DNA from: Avidesulfovibrio sp964369685
GTDB lineage: Bacteria > Desulfobacterota > Desulfovibrionia > Desulfovibrionales > Desulfovibrionaceae
DNA: 64,000 nucleotides
Direction: 5' to 3'
Assembly (NCBI GenBank): GCA_964369685.1
Contig: CAYJFB010000002.1
Coordinates: 1 to 64,000, forward strand
Positions 18,069 to 26,854 of this stretch are shown here, piece by piece. The position numbers were made by a program, and so were the translations under genes. The notes under the pieces are model-generated. The model was not told the DNA's origin, did not search any database, and saw only the letters and a program-made list of their open reading frames with translations. How positions within the stretch are numbered: the first letter of the stretch is position 1; every line of letters begins with the position of its first letter.

Positions 18069-18731
18069 TTATTGAATGACAAAGTCGGTAAAGAAGATTC
18101 GTGTTACTCGCGGCGCACCTAAAATTTGATTCAGGCGTGAAGCCACTTCGTTTTTGAGCATCAATTTTCCTTCGGCACTGGCCAATTCAGCAGCCGTTTT
18201 TCCGGAAAGCAACAAAATGATGGCGTCACGGATTCGTGCTGTATTGTTGGTCAATTCTTGCGCGGCTTCGGGCGCGGAGACTTCCACTTCCATACGGATA
18301 CGTAAATAGGTATCTCCCGCAGGGTCTGCCAAATTCACAAGCAATTCCGGCAATGGCACGGGGCGCGGAACAGCATTGGCGCCTGTCGTTCCGCCATTTT
18401 GTTTTTTCGTGTTTGTTGCAGAACCGGTACTGCCGCTGCTTGCCGTGTCCGCTGCCGTTTTTGCAGAGCCGCTTCCACCGGTATTTGTCGTTGCAGTGTT
18501 TCCTTGAGCAGCAGTTGCGCTCCCTTCGACAACAGCCGTTTCTGATCCGAGCAGACCGTCAAGACCGGGTGCACCCGGACGCAAAAAGAGCCACCAATAA
18601 GTTGTGCCGGCAAGAGCACCCAACACCAACAAGATGCTGCCGACAACCATAATCACTTTAAAACGTGATCGTTTGCGAGGTTGTTCCTGGTCTCCGTCCT
18701 GAGCCGCGGGCAAATCGTTTGTAGCCGCCAT
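18069..18731 (-). CDS. fliL: Flagellar basal body-associated protein FliL
   Basis: The 220-residue protein has a short basic cytoplasmic tail, one membrane helix (about 25-47, VIMVVGSILLVLGALAGTTY), a low-complexity Gly/Thr/Ser/Ala linker (about 60-110), and a periplasmic FliL domain. The domain carries PLPELLVNLADPAGDTYLRI and ends in the conserved ILGAPRVTRIFFTDFVIQ. FliL rings the stator units and modulates motor function. It is the first gene of the fliL-fliN-fliO-fliP-fliQ-tatD string, and its promoter should lie in 18732-18833. Confidence 0.93.
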   Translation of the reverse strand: MAATNDLPAAQDGDQEQPRKRSRFKVIMVVGSILLVLGALAGTTYWWLFLRPGAPGLDGLLGSETAVVEGSATAAQGNTATTNTGGSGSAKTAADTASSGSTGSATNTKKQNGGTTGANAVPRPVPLPELLVNLADPAGDTYLRIRMEVEVSAPEAAQELTNNTARIRDAIILLLSGKTAAELASAEGKLMLKNEVASRLNQILGAPRVTRIFFTDFVIQ

Positions 18732-18833
18732 CTGAAGTCACTCCTTATGCCGTTTTTAGAGTCCATGTTTGCCATACTGAGGTAAAAACACGTATTATTT
18801 TTTCACTATTTGTGGCTTGACTTTTTTACAAAG

Positions 18834-19553
18834 TCAACGCGTAGATCTGGCACCGAAAAGTGCAGTCCCGATACGCACAAACGTCGCGCCTTCTTCTATA
18901 GCTTGCTCAAAATCACCGGACATACCCATGGACAATTCGGGAAAAGGCAAACCAAAGAGACGCACCAGATTATCTCGTGCTTCGCGCAATTTGGCGAAAT
19001 ACGGTCGAGTGAGTTCTCCCTTATCAAAAAACGGTGGCAAACACATTAAACCACAAACTCGAATTCCCGACAACTCAAGCAAAGCCTCAACCAAATGTGG
19101 CAATTCCGTCGGGGATACGCCTGCTTTTTGAGCTTCGGCTCCGACATTGACTTGCACCAACACAGATTGAACGACATCAGGCGGCAATCTGCGTGCAATG
19201 CCTTGCGCCAAGCGCAGGTTATCGACAGTATGAATGAGTGCAAATCGTCCTGCGATATCTTTGGCTTTATTGCTTTGTGCGTGTCCGACATAATGCCATT
19301 CTGGAGGGGCGAGTGTCTCGTCATTTAAAAAGCTTGCCTGTTTTGCCATCGCTTCCTGGACATAGTTTTCACCGAAGACCCGTTGACCGCAACGCATGGC
19401 CATGCGAATCAAATTTTCGGATTGAAACTTGGAAACAGCAATGAGTGTTACGTCTTCAGGTGCACGCGCAGCACGTTGCGCGGCACAACAAATCCTTTCG
19501 TGTATGGCGGCAAAGACCGCGCACATGACCTCAGAGGCATGGTGTCCTGTCAT
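18834..19553 (-). CDS. yggS: PLP-binding homeostasis protein, YggS/PLPBP family
   Basis: This 239-residue TIM-barrel protein has the PLP lysine in LIAVSKFQ (about residue 42), then VFGENYVQEA, WHYVGHAQSNKAKDI, QVNVGAEAQKAGV and the C-terminal LSMGMSGDFEQAIEEGATFV. Members buffer pyridoxal phosphate and affect amino acid metabolism; they have no known catalytic activity. It starts six bases after the era stop codon on the same strand, which suggests co-transcription. Confidence 0.95.
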   Translation of the reverse strand: MTGHHASEVMCAVFAAIHERICCAAQRAARAPEDVTLIAVSKFQSENLIRMAMRCGQRVFGENYVQEAMAKQASFLNDETLAPPEWHYVGHAQSNKAKDIAGRFALIHTVDNLRLAQGIARRLPPDVVQSVLVQVNVGAEAQKAGVSPTELPHLVEALLELSGIRVCGLMCLPPFFDKGELTRPYFAKLREARDNLVRLFGLPFPELSMGMSGDFEQAIEEGATFVRIGTALFGARSTR

Positions 19554-19559
19554 GTTTTA

Positions 19560-20501
19560 TCACTCCATGTTTTCGGCTCCAAAGCCCAATTCATGTAGAA
19601 ATCGCGCATCATCAACCCAATCTTCACGCACTTTGACCCAAAGTTCAAGATGCACTTTTTGGTCAAGCAATTCACAAATTTGTTTACGAGCGTCTGTACC
19701 GATGGCTTTAATTCCCGCACCGCCACGCCCAATCACCATGGCTTTGTGTGTCGGACGCGCCACATAAATGACGGCATTGATAAACACTCTGTTTTGTTCT
19801 GTATCTTCTTCCCAACGTTCAATCTCAACAGCCACGGAATAAGGCACTTCTTGGTAGAGTCGTTGAAACAACTGCTCACGCACAATTTCTGCCGACAAAA
19901 AACGCAACGGTGCCGTAGAAAGCTGATCTTCCGGAAACTCAGCAGGGGCTTCGGGTAAAAAGGATGCCACAAGGGTTTTCAGATCCTTAAGGCCATCGCG
20001 TTGTGCTGCAGAAACAGGAAAGATTTCAGCGCGTGGCAACGTGGCGGCCAGCTCTTCCAAAAGCGGCAACATGCGTGATTTATCATGAAACAAATCGACT
20101 TTATTGACCACAACGATAACAGGCCGATCCTCATTTTGCAAAGGCTTGAGTAACGACTCCAAATCACGTTGCAAGGCTTCCGGCTTACGCACATAGAGGT
20201 CACCGTCTAAAATCAACATGATGGCGTGTGCCATGGTTAGGCTTTGCCATGCGGACTGCAACATCAGCTTACCGAGTTGTCCGCGAGTTTGTCCGCGCAC
20301 AATATGGATCCCTGGGGTATCCATAAAAATGGCTTGCAAGCCGGGTTCAGTCAAAATACCTGTGATCCGATTTCTGGTTGTCTGTGGTTTGTCGGTAACA
20401 ATGGCAACCTTCCGTCCTACCAAGGCATTGGTAAGCGTTGATTTACCTGCATTGGGTGGTCCCAAAAGAGCCACCCAGCCACAGCGGTGCGTCTGAGCCA
20501 T
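19560..20501 (-). CDS. era: GTPase Era
   Basis: This 313-residue GTPase acts in 16S rRNA maturation and 30S assembly. It has G1 LLGPPNAGKSTLTNAL, G2 KPQTTRNRITGI, G3 FMDTPGIH, G4 VVNKVD and a G5-like SAAQRDG. The C-terminal KH RNA-binding domain (about 215-313) contains MVIGRGGAGIKAIGTDARKQ. Length and domain order are standard. It is upstream of yggS in the same direction. Confidence 0.97.
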   Translation of the reverse strand: MAQTHRCGWVALLGPPNAGKSTLTNALVGRKVAIVTDKPQTTRNRITGILTEPGLQAIFMDTPGIHIVRGQTRGQLGKLMLQSAWQSLTMAHAIMLILDGDLYVRKPEALQRDLESLLKPLQNEDRPVIVVVNKVDLFHDKSRMLPLLEELAATLPRAEIFPVSAAQRDGLKDLKTLVASFLPEAPAEFPEDQLSTAPLRFLSAEIVREQLFQRLYQEVPYSVAVEIERWEEDTEQNRVFINAVIYVARPTHKAMVIGRGGAGIKAIGTDARKQICELLDQKVHLELWVKVREDWVDDARFLHELGFGAENME

Positions 20502-20553
20502 ATATATATCCTTTTTGCTTTACATCTCGCGCTGTTGATCAATAAAAAAAGTT

Positions 20554-20988
20554 TTACGGTAACGGCAAGATATAGGTGTTATGCTTCATACGGTATTGCC
20601 CGGGGGACACCTCAAGAACCGATTCCCACGAAGCTGAAAGACGATAAATCTGCCAAAAGGATTCAGAAACTCCATCACGTTTTTTTCGTTCGGACAGAGC
20701 TTGTTCTGCCGTTTCCAACGAGGGAAACACAGGCAAGTCTTCCATCCGTCCCAAAGAAACAAGTTGCGGAGGCGGTGTTGAGTCCATATAAAGCATGTAT
20801 GCCCTAGGCGCAAGCACATACACTTCAACCGCAGGCATGATTTCTAGCTGAGGCAAAGGTTCTGTCTGTGTCTCAGGTTCTTTCGCAGTGCGTACGCACC
20901 CCGTTGTATGTATTAAAAAAAAGAACAAAAAGAGATAGACAAACAAATTGTGATTCTTTGTCCCTGAAAAAACACATTGCATACGCAT
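20554..20988 (-). CDS. Small lipoprotein of unknown function
   Basis: I choose the ATG at 20988 (MRMQCVFSGT), which gives a 144-residue precursor with a hydrophobic signal and lipobox TTGC (Cys31). The mature part contains VEVYVLAPRAYMLYMDSTPP and a C-terminal region (YRLSASWESVLEVSPGQYRM) of unknown fold. A longer frame upstream overlaps htpX and is probably not translated. It lies 22 bases after the htpX stop codon. No family is recognised. Confidence 0.65.
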   Translation of the reverse strand: MRMQCVFSGTKNHNLFVYLFLFFFLIHTTGCVRTAKEPETQTEPLPQLEIMPAVEVYVLAPRAYMLYMDSTPPPQLVSLGRMEDLPVFPSLETAEQALSERKKRDGVSESFWQIYRLSASWESVLEVSPGQYRMKHNTYILPLP

Positions 20989-21010
20989 CAAATCTGAAGT
21001 CACACTCGGC

Positions 21011-21868
21011 TCAGGACATGGCCATACGTTTGAGACGTTCAACACGATCATGAATATCGGGATGTGTGCTGAAAAGTTTTGCCATACCGCCGCCAAAAAG
21101 CGGAGCAACAATAAACAGTTCTGCGGTAGAGGGATTGCCGGCACGCATGGGAATGCGTTGATTCCACGATTGCAGTTTATCAAGCGCCCTGGCTAGGGCA
21201 AGAGGATCATTGCTATATTTTGCCGCAGAAGCGTCTGCCAAATATTCACGAGAACGCGAGATCGCAAATTGGATAAGCGTCGCTGCAATAGGCGCCACAA
21301 AGGCCAAAACCAATGCTGCCAAAGGGTTTGTACCGCCGCCTTCTTCATCGTCGCTACGTCCAAAACCAAAAATCGCGGCAAATTGCATCATATTGGCAAC
21401 AGAAACGATAGCCGAGGCGATCACGCCTGCCACTGTTTGAATCAATATATCACGATTGGCGATGTGCGCGATTTCATGCGCAACAACACCGCGCAATTCT
21501 TCTGGCGAGAGCAGACGGACAATGCCTTCCGTCACCGCAACAACGCCGTGTTCGGGGTTGCGTCCTGTAGCAAAGGCGTTCGGTGCTTCTTCCGGGATCA
21601 CACACACTTTGGGTTTTGGAATGCCGGCCTTGGCTGCCAGTTCTTCAACAACAGTATGTAAAAAAGGCGCTTCCGACACACTCAGTTCTCGTGCGCCGTA
21701 CATCCTCAAAACAATAGTGTCTGAATACCAATAGCTCCCCACGTTCATAATCAATGCTAGGCCAAAGGCAATCATCAAGCCCACACGTCCGCCAAGTGCG
21801 CCGCCGAGCATAATCAAAATGCCGGAAAGCAAAGTAAGTAAAAGCATGGTTTTAATCTGACTGGTCAT
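21011..21868 (-). CDS. htpX: Membrane zinc metalloprotease HtpX
   Basis: This 285-residue M48B protease contributes to membrane protein quality control. It has two N-terminal membrane helices (about 8-25 and 30-47), the zinc site H131-E132-x-x-H135 (VVAHEIAHI), a third zinc ligand in the SREYLADA stretch, and two further helices around residues 145-195. Length is family-typical. The start at 21868 has GAGGAG-like purines on the minus strand. Confidence 0.95.
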   Translation of the reverse strand: MTSQIKTMLLLTLLSGILIMLGGALGGRVGLMIAFGLALIMNVGSYWYSDTIVLRMYGARELSVSEAPFLHTVVEELAAKAGIPKPKVCVIPEEAPNAFATGRNPEHGVVAVTEGIVRLLSPEELRGVVAHEIAHIANRDILIQTVAGVIASAIVSVANMMQFAAIFGFGRSDDEEGGGTNPLAALVLAFVAPIAATLIQFAISRSREYLADASAAKYSNDPLALARALDKLQSWNQRIPMRAGNPSTAELFIVAPLFGGGMAKLFSTHPDIHDRVERLKRMAMS

Positions 21869-22320
21869 AAAAACTCCTCAAAACATGAACATAAAAACCG
21901 GCTGTCACCACATAGAGAATGATTGCTGTCTCGTAACGAAAAAAGAACCACAAATCCTATCAAAAAAAGGGTTCAATATCTCTTTGAGATCGCAATGCGT
22001 GTTTGTAACAGCGTATGTATGGGATCTTTTTGCTATTCTGTTGCCACGAAAAATAAAAAGAACCGTTTCTAAAGCATAGAATACAGACGGTTAAGGCATC
22101 TGGCAAGAGGCTTTTACAAAAAAGACAGTGTTTTTTAATCGTAAAAATCAAACAAACGCCGTGATATAAAGATATAAAACGGTATGACCGCGAGTCAAAA
22201 ACACGTTTGTTTCATTTTTTATATATTTTATGTTGTATCATGAAAGTATAAACGGTGTGATGAACGTACAAAAAAAGCCACTCACTGTTGTCTGTAAAAC
22301 CAGTGAGTGGCTGAACGTTC
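21869..22320. other. Gene-free stretch upstream of htpX
   Basis: About 450 AT-rich bases hold the presumed htpX promoter and, at the right end, the tRNA terminator (22268-22312). The short ORFs here have no ribosome binding site, no family resemblance and overlap the tRNA. I see no other structure. Confidence 0.5.
22268..22312 (-). terminator. Intrinsic terminator of tRNA-Pro(TGG)
   Basis: On the minus strand, a perfect 12-bp stem (AGCCACTCACTG with CAGTGAGTGGCT) with a 13-base loop is followed by TTTTTT. It lies nine bases after the tRNA 3' end. Confidence 0.9.
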
Positions 22321-22397
22321 TGGTCGGAGCGACTGGATTCGAACCAGCGACCCCCTGCTCCCAAAGCAGGTGCGCTACCAAGCTGCGCCACGCTCCG
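22321..22397 (-). tRNA. tRNA-Pro, anticodon TGG
   Basis: The 77-base cloverleaf on the minus strand has acceptor CGGAGCG/CGCTCCG, D-arm GGCGCAGC, anticodon stem CCTGC/GCAGG with loop TTTGGGA (anticodon TGG), and T-arm with GGTTCGAATCC. The CCA end is encoded. Promoter and terminator are both visible. Confidence 0.95.
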
Positions 22398-22419
22398 TTA
22401 TGCTTTCAACACATGGCTG

Positions 22420-22448
22420 TGTATACGCCAAATTGTGTTGAGAGGCAA
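22420..22448 (-). promoter_or_regulatory. Promoter of tRNA-Pro(TGG)
   Basis: The minus strand reads TTGCCT (22448-22443), a 17-base spacer, then TATACA (22425-22420), ending 22 bases before the tRNA 5' end. The remaining bases to the cbiC stop codon (22449-22606) show nothing else. Confidence 0.65.
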
Positions 22449-22606
22449 GTGCTTTCTTTTTGTTTTAACATTTTTTGTCATATGTCCATGGTTTCTTTTG
22501 ATTTTTTTGGAGAAGCCAATGAAATCACATCTTCTCGGAGAGCATATTTTTTTGATATACATTTTGAATCATTGAACATGTTCTCCAAAACGCAATATCA
22601 GAGTCA

Positions 22607-23248
22607 TTAAGCACTTTCCATGATCGCGTGGAGTGTTGTGACGGCGAGGGGGCTACCGCCGCGGCGTCCCTTGAGGGTTATTTGTGGTATTGGGCATGTG
22701 TTGAGCAGCTCTTTTGATTCCACAACATTAACAAACCCCACAGGCATACCGATGACAAGCGCAGGACGGACATCTTCTTCTAAAATATATTGTGCGATAC
22801 GAGCCAACGCCAAGGGCGCATTCCCGATAAGGACAATAGCACCGTCAAGTATGGGTCTTGCTTTTTCGGCACTGCATAGCGCGCGGGTCTGTCCTTGTGC
22901 TTTGGCTTTAGCGACAACATCAGGGTCACTGATATAACAATGGAGATGTTCTTTTGTGTATTCAGAATTGATACTTTGCAGACGAGCCAGCGAGACTCCC
23001 GAACGAATCATTTGTGAATCGCAAAAAATCGGTGCTGTTTTGGATATGGCTTCAAGCCCTGCCCTTATCGGATCATTTTGAAAGGTCAACGTTTCCACAA
23101 TATGCATATCAGCCGTCGTGTGGATGAGGCGACGTGCAACACGCCACAATTCAGGTGCCATTTCAGTATGTAGCTGACATTCCTGTTCAATAACTTTAAA
23201 ACTTTCGTTTTCAATTTCCTGAGCCGTCAGGTTCCAACGGATATTCAT
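22607..23248 (-). CDS. cbiC: Precorrin-8X / cobalt-precorrin-8 methylmutase
   Basis: This 213-residue CbiC/CobH enzyme moves a methyl group from C11 to C12 in corrin ring synthesis, giving (cobalt-)hydrogenobyrinate. Conserved stretches are RLIHTTADMH (catalytic His), ILDGAIVLIGNAPLAL, PALVIGMPVGFVNVVESKE and the C-terminal LKGRRGGSPLAVTTLHA. The ATG at 23248 (MNIRWNL) is chosen for its GAGG at suitable spacing. It starts ten bases after the permease gene and is the last gene of the riboswitch-led B12 cluster. Confidence 0.93.
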   Translation of the reverse strand: MNIRWNLTAQEIENESFKVIEQECQLHTEMAPELWRVARRLIHTTADMHIVETLTFQNDPIRAGLEAISKTAPIFCDSQMIRSGVSLARLQSINSEYTKEHLHCYISDPDVVAKAKAQGQTRALCSAEKARPILDGAIVLIGNAPLALARIAQYILEEDVRPALVIGMPVGFVNVVESKELLNTCPIPQITLKGRRGGSPLAVTTLHAIMESA

Positions 23249-23258
23249 AAAAAACGCC

Positions 23259-24521
23259 TCACTCGGCATAAAGGACAAAATGCATGAAAGCAATAACACC
23301 GCAACTGCTCAAAAGCGTTGTCGCAAAACGTGAAAACTGCATCCCAAAAACAATAATACACGCCACTTTTGGTGGAAATATTGCCATCGCCGAAGGCAAA
23401 TTTCGCCTCAGTGTGCGTATGGGATTACCGACAGCGCTTCCGATAAGCATCACCAAAAGAATTTGTGCATTATCAATCAGGCCAACCTCTCGCAAATTGG
23501 CAGAAACCGCAGAAGACTGAATCAATCCACCCATTTGCGCAACGACAACAGAAATCAACTCAGGAGGGAAAAAACGACTGACCTGTGCAGGCACATACTG
23601 TTCCCAAAAATCAAAAGTCCCGTTTTTCAACAACCATTCAACACCAACCATCAGCGGAACCGTTATACAAATCATCCGAAAAAGCAACGTTAAGGCTCGT
23701 ATTGTCGACTTTTTCAACGCCGTTGACCAAGGATCGGGCTGTCTATTGAATTCAGGCATGTTTGCGACACTTGTAGGGTGCGGTTCCCCAACACGCCAGC
23801 GGTTCCAACACATCACACCTAAAATAACCAACAATCCACCGGAAAACTGTACCGTAAAATATAAAATCCCCGGTAAACCAATCGCCGCAACAACAGGATA
23901 CATCACACGCAAAGAATGCGAAACATAAGCCAAATAACTGTTTGCCATGCCCCCCGCAATCAACGCCGAAGTGCGAATTTGTCCTTCTGCATGGCTGTTC
24001 ACTAAAATACTGTTGGCGGCGGCATTGGAAAACAATGCCGTGGGCATGGCAAGACCGACAATATCAGGCAAGCGTGCCATACGCGTCAGTTTACCCATAA
24101 CCTTTGCCAATAATAAATGCCAATGGCGTGTTTCCATCAAACCGCCAAGAAATGCGGCAAAACCAACCATACAAAAAAGTCGGGCAAAATATTCGGCTTT
24201 GGTCAGTAGAGCATCCCATGCCGAGACCTGTTTTTTGGGTTTTTCAGCAACGGGAGATTCGTTATTTACTTGATCCTGTTGTTCTTTCTCATCAACGGCA
24301 TTGTTTTGTTCTAATTGGTGCGTCTGCTCATTCCCATCCGCTATGATGACTTCTCTTTCTGTTACGACAGTATTGCTTGACGATGGCGTGGTTGAACGCA
24401 TGGAAGAACTTGGCGGCATATTCACAGTCAACCAACACGCCGCACAAAGCGAAAACACAAACCAAATGACTCGGGAAGGACGCTTCCATGGGGGCGTCAT
24501 TCGATGATGTTTGAGAGTCAT
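23259..24521 (-). CDS. Nucleoside-recognition/spore-maturation-like membrane permease in the B12 cluster
   Basis: This 420-residue membrane protein has a first helix near residues 18-33, then a charged low-complexity segment of about 65 residues rich in Gln, Asn and Glu. About eight further helices follow, with Gate-like sequences (LAMPTALFSNAAANSILV; VAQMGGLIQSSAVSANLREV; IGSAVGNPIRTLRRN). Its ATG overlaps the cobI stop codon (ATGA) and cbiC follows at once. Location inside a cobalamin-riboswitch operon suggests transport of cobalt or a corrinoid precursor. That is inference; the family itself gives no substrate. Confidence 0.72.
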   Translation of the reverse strand: MTLKHHRMTPPWKRPSRVIWFVFSLCAACWLTVNMPPSSSMRSTTPSSSNTVVTEREVIIADGNEQTHQLEQNNAVDEKEQQDQVNNESPVAEKPKKQVSAWDALLTKAEYFARLFCMVGFAAFLGGLMETRHWHLLLAKVMGKLTRMARLPDIVGLAMPTALFSNAAANSILVNSHAEGQIRTSALIAGGMANSYLAYVSHSLRVMYPVVAAIGLPGILYFTVQFSGGLLVILGVMCWNRWRVGEPHPTSVANMPEFNRQPDPWSTALKKSTIRALTLLFRMICITVPLMVGVEWLLKNGTFDFWEQYVPAQVSRFFPPELISVVVAQMGGLIQSSAVSANLREVGLIDNAQILLVMLIGSAVGNPIRTLRRNLPSAMAIFPPKVACIIVFGMQFSRFATTLLSSCGVIAFMHFVLYAE

Positions 24522-25219
24522 GCCTTTTTGACCATCATCAATGACAAATATTCTTCTTTGCGCTCGGCAACATCGTCAAGATCATGTAAAATAACTTGAC
24601 TCTCCATGGCTAAGTGCTCACCATAAATCACTCGAATGTCTTTTTCTCTACGCAATCGTTCAAGCAACGCTTTACGGCTACGATAGGTTTTTAATAAAAT
24701 CGTTGTTGATTTTGGAGGGAATGTCAGCGTTTCAGCCATCTCTGACTTGAACGACGGAATCACACGCAACATTTCACCGTTTTCAACCAAAACTGTTTGC
24801 GATTTGGCTGCCAACGTTGCAAAAGAAGAAATGCCCGGCACCACTTCCAACGCCATATCCGGAATAGCTTTACGTAAAATTTCAAGAATATAGCCAAAAG
24901 TGCTGTAGGTCAACGTATCACCGAGCGTAGCAAAGGCACAGCTTTTTCCCATACACAACACGTCAATAATTTCTTGCGCATTGGCCTCAACTTTTGCAAA
25001 CCGTGTGTTGTTATCACGCGACATGCTAAATGTTAAAAGACGAATTTCTCCGCGAGGAGACAAGGATTCAACAACACGTTGTGAAACACTGTCTTTTGCG
25101 TTTTGCGAAATGACCGTAAAAATCACATCCACAGAGCGCAACACATCCACAGCGCGAACCGTAAGATATTGAGGATCCCCGGGGCCGATACCCACACCAT
25201 AAAACATACCCGGCTTCAT
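24518..25219 (-). CDS. cobI: Precorrin-2 / cobalt-factor II C20-methyltransferase
   Basis: This 233-residue SAM-dependent tetrapyrrole methylase has the N-terminal GVGIGPGDPQYLTVRAVDVL, SFSMSRDNN, CAFATLGDTLTYSTFGYIL and VVPGISSFATLAA motifs of the CobI/CbiL group. It methylates C20 of the ring in B12 synthesis. The ATG at 25219 (MKPGMFYG) has AAGGA seven bases upstream; the ATG at 25225 lies too close to it. Overlaps the permease start by four bases. Given CbiK upstream, the anaerobic (cobalt-early) route and the name cbiL would also fit. Confidence 0.92.
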   Translation of the reverse strand: MKPGMFYGVGIGPGDPQYLTVRAVDVLRSVDVIFTVISQNAKDSVSQRVVESLSPRGEIRLLTFSMSRDNNTRFAKVEANAQEIIDVLCMGKSCAFATLGDTLTYSTFGYILEILRKAIPDMALEVVPGISSFATLAAKSQTVLVENGEMLRVIPSFKSEMAETLTFPPKSTTILLKTYRSRKALLERLRREKDIRVIYGEHLAMESQVILHDLDDVAERKEEYLSLMMVKKA

Positions 25220-25254
25220 AAACATATCCTTAAATACAGTAGATGTTTTTCTTT

Positions 25255-25396
25255 TTCTGAGGGAGCGAAGCTCCCCCAGCCCCCTTGATTCTGCGGTTCA
25301 TTCAAAACGCGAAAAAGATATTGTTTATGCTAAAGCATGTGTGTTCGCGCCGTTACGTGTGCCGCAGTTCAAGTCGCTCTGAGAGTCTTGATACCT
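25255..25396 (+). repeat. Dispersed intergenic repeat, copy C
   Basis: The copy starts with hairpin GGGAGCGAAGCTCCC, then CCCCCTTGATTCTGCGG, a variable middle, and GTGCCGCAGTTCAAGTCGC followed by TCTGAGAGTCTTGATACC. It fills the gap between cbiK and cobI inside the B12 cluster. Confidence 0.8.
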
Positions 25397-25411
25397 AAAA
25401 AAACAAAAAAC

Positions 25412-26299
25412 TCAATCAGCTTTTTTGAGATTGGCAAGATCAACAACAGCCTCATCGGCATGACGCAAAAAAAGCTGTTGAATGGCTTCAAGTTCACCAA
25501 GACCAAGCAAATGAGGGCGTGTTTCCATGCCAAGTGCTTGCAATTGCGAAGCCCAAGAATCATCTTCAGAGCCAACCAAGTCATTTCTTGCGTGATCGCC
25601 TGCCACAATCATAAAAGGCTGTAACCAAACACGTTTGATCCCATTCGCTTTCAGTTCGGCAACGACATCGTCAAACGTGACCGCTCCTTCAACAGCCGCC
25701 AACCAAATGTTTGCATCGGCCTTTTGAAAGGCGTTGTTGACAGCCAAAAGCTCAATATCACCGGGACCGCGGTTGTTCCCGTGCGCCATCAATAAGACGG
25801 CTTCGTCTTTTGTGCGTTCTTTGGGCAGAGCGTTAATGACAGCCTGAACAACGCTATCCAAGTCCTGTTTGGAAACCAACATGGGATAGCCTGTTTTAAT
25901 TGTTTTAAACGCATTGGGATTTTGAGTGATGAATTTGATGATCATGCGTTCGAGTTGCATGTATTCTTCGGCAGGCAGAACGTGCAAAGATTGGACAGTC
26001 AGATCCGTAACACCGTCTTTGGCAAGTTGAATGAGTGCCGCAGTAACGGAAAGAACAGGCTTTCCTTTTTTGGCAAGTTTATTGCGGATGATGTCTGAGG
26101 TGTAGGCCATCAGCAACGGCTTGTCACCGTTTACCTTTTTAAAAGCATTTTCTATACCGTCTATAGCCGGCTTGGCAACGTCCATAGTTGTGCCGAAAGC
26201 CACAAGCAATGTACCTTCTTTAGCCAACGCCTCTTTTGAAACAAAGGGCATGAGAAAAAAAAGACAACAAACAACCACGAAGAGAACCTGTTTCTTCAT
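25412..26299 (-). CDS. cbiK: Periplasmic sirohydrochlorin cobaltochelatase (CbiK type)
   Basis: The 295-residue precursor has a clear signal peptide (MKKQVLFVVVCCLFFLMPF .. EALA). The mature CbiK fold has GTLLVAFGTTM, a His in QSLHVLPAEEY and a second His in LLMAHGNNRG, the chelatase residues, plus VAGDHARNDL near the C-terminus. CbiK inserts Co2+ into sirohydrochlorin; an exported version is known from Desulfovibrio vulgaris. The ATG at 26299 has AAAAGGAG upstream. A cobalamin riboswitch lies in its leader. Ends near repeat copy C. Confidence 0.93.
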   Translation of the reverse strand: MKKQVLFVVVCCLFFLMPFVSKEALAKEGTLLVAFGTTMDVAKPAIDGIENAFKKVNGDKPLLMAYTSDIIRNKLAKKGKPVLSVTAALIQLAKDGVTDLTVQSLHVLPAEEYMQLERMIIKFITQNPNAFKTIKTGYPMLVSKQDLDSVVQAVINALPKERTKDEAVLLMAHGNNRGPGDIELLAVNNAFQKADANIWLAAVEGAVTFDDVVAELKANGIKRVWLQPFMIVAGDHARNDLVGSEDDSWASQLQALGMETRPHLLGLGELEAIQQLFLRHADEAVVDLANLKKAD

Positions 26300-26373
26300 G
26301 ACAACTCCTTTTAGTCCTAACCTCGAGGACAACGCTGCATGTTTGTCATGCATACAGCACTGGGTCATTTTTA

Positions 26374-26524
26374 GGCTGGTTTCCCGGCTTAAGGATCGTC
26401 TGTTACCGCTCCTTCCCATGGTTATCTTCCACAGTGGCTTTATTGCGGTTTCATCCCCTCTCACGGTTGCGGGTCAGCGTCGATTGTACGAACTTCCCAA
26501 TTATCCCAAAAAACTTGGGCACCT
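26374..26524 (-). ncRNA. Cobalamin (AdoCbl) riboswitch upstream of cbiK
   Basis: Read on the minus strand, the leader holds the conserved elements in order: AGGTGCCC, TTGGGATAATTGGGAAG, the B12 box core GCTGACCCGCAACCGT, GGGATGAAACCGC, GCCACTG, GGGAAGG and GATCCTTAAGCCGGGA. This is a class I cobalamin aptamer. Downstream, GTCCTCGAGGTTAGGAC can form a hairpin just before the AAAAGGAG of cbiK, and there is no U-run terminator, so control of translation initiation is plausible. High B12 should shut off the cbiK-cobI-permease-cbiC genes. Confidence 0.95.
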
Positions 26525-26854
26525 AAAAAAGTTAAAAGTTTTAAAAAATACATTAAAGAAGGACATCTGAGATCTATATTAATAACAAAAACATCCTTGA
26601 TGTCGGAGTTATAATCCCTTTAAAACATAATGTCGAGAGCCTATAGACTTTTTTTGCAAAAACAAACAACATAGCACACTCAACGTGGATATATGTAAAA
26701 AAAATAACGATAAAAACATGTTAAAGAGAATACGCTCCTCGTTCATTGCGTACATAAAAAAACAAAAACCTCGTACGCTTTCAACACAGAAAAACCTTGA
26801 CATCATTACATATCAAAGCTAGTGTTCATTTTTTCTTTTTGGAGGTTATACATC
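26525..26854. promoter_or_regulatory. Divergent promoter region between the B12 cluster and rplU
   Basis: The 330-base AT-rich region carries the minus-strand promoter of the riboswitch transcript (not resolved). On the plus strand, TTGACA at 26797-26802 is followed after 17 bases by TAGTGT, 30 bases before rplU. TTTGGAGG near 26840 is the rplU ribosome binding site. No ORF here looks real. Confidence 0.5.

Noticed and set aside
22230..22610. 126-codon ORF over tRNA-Pro(TGG)
   Set aside because: Its central part is the antisense of the tRNA, a common false ORF. No ribosome site.
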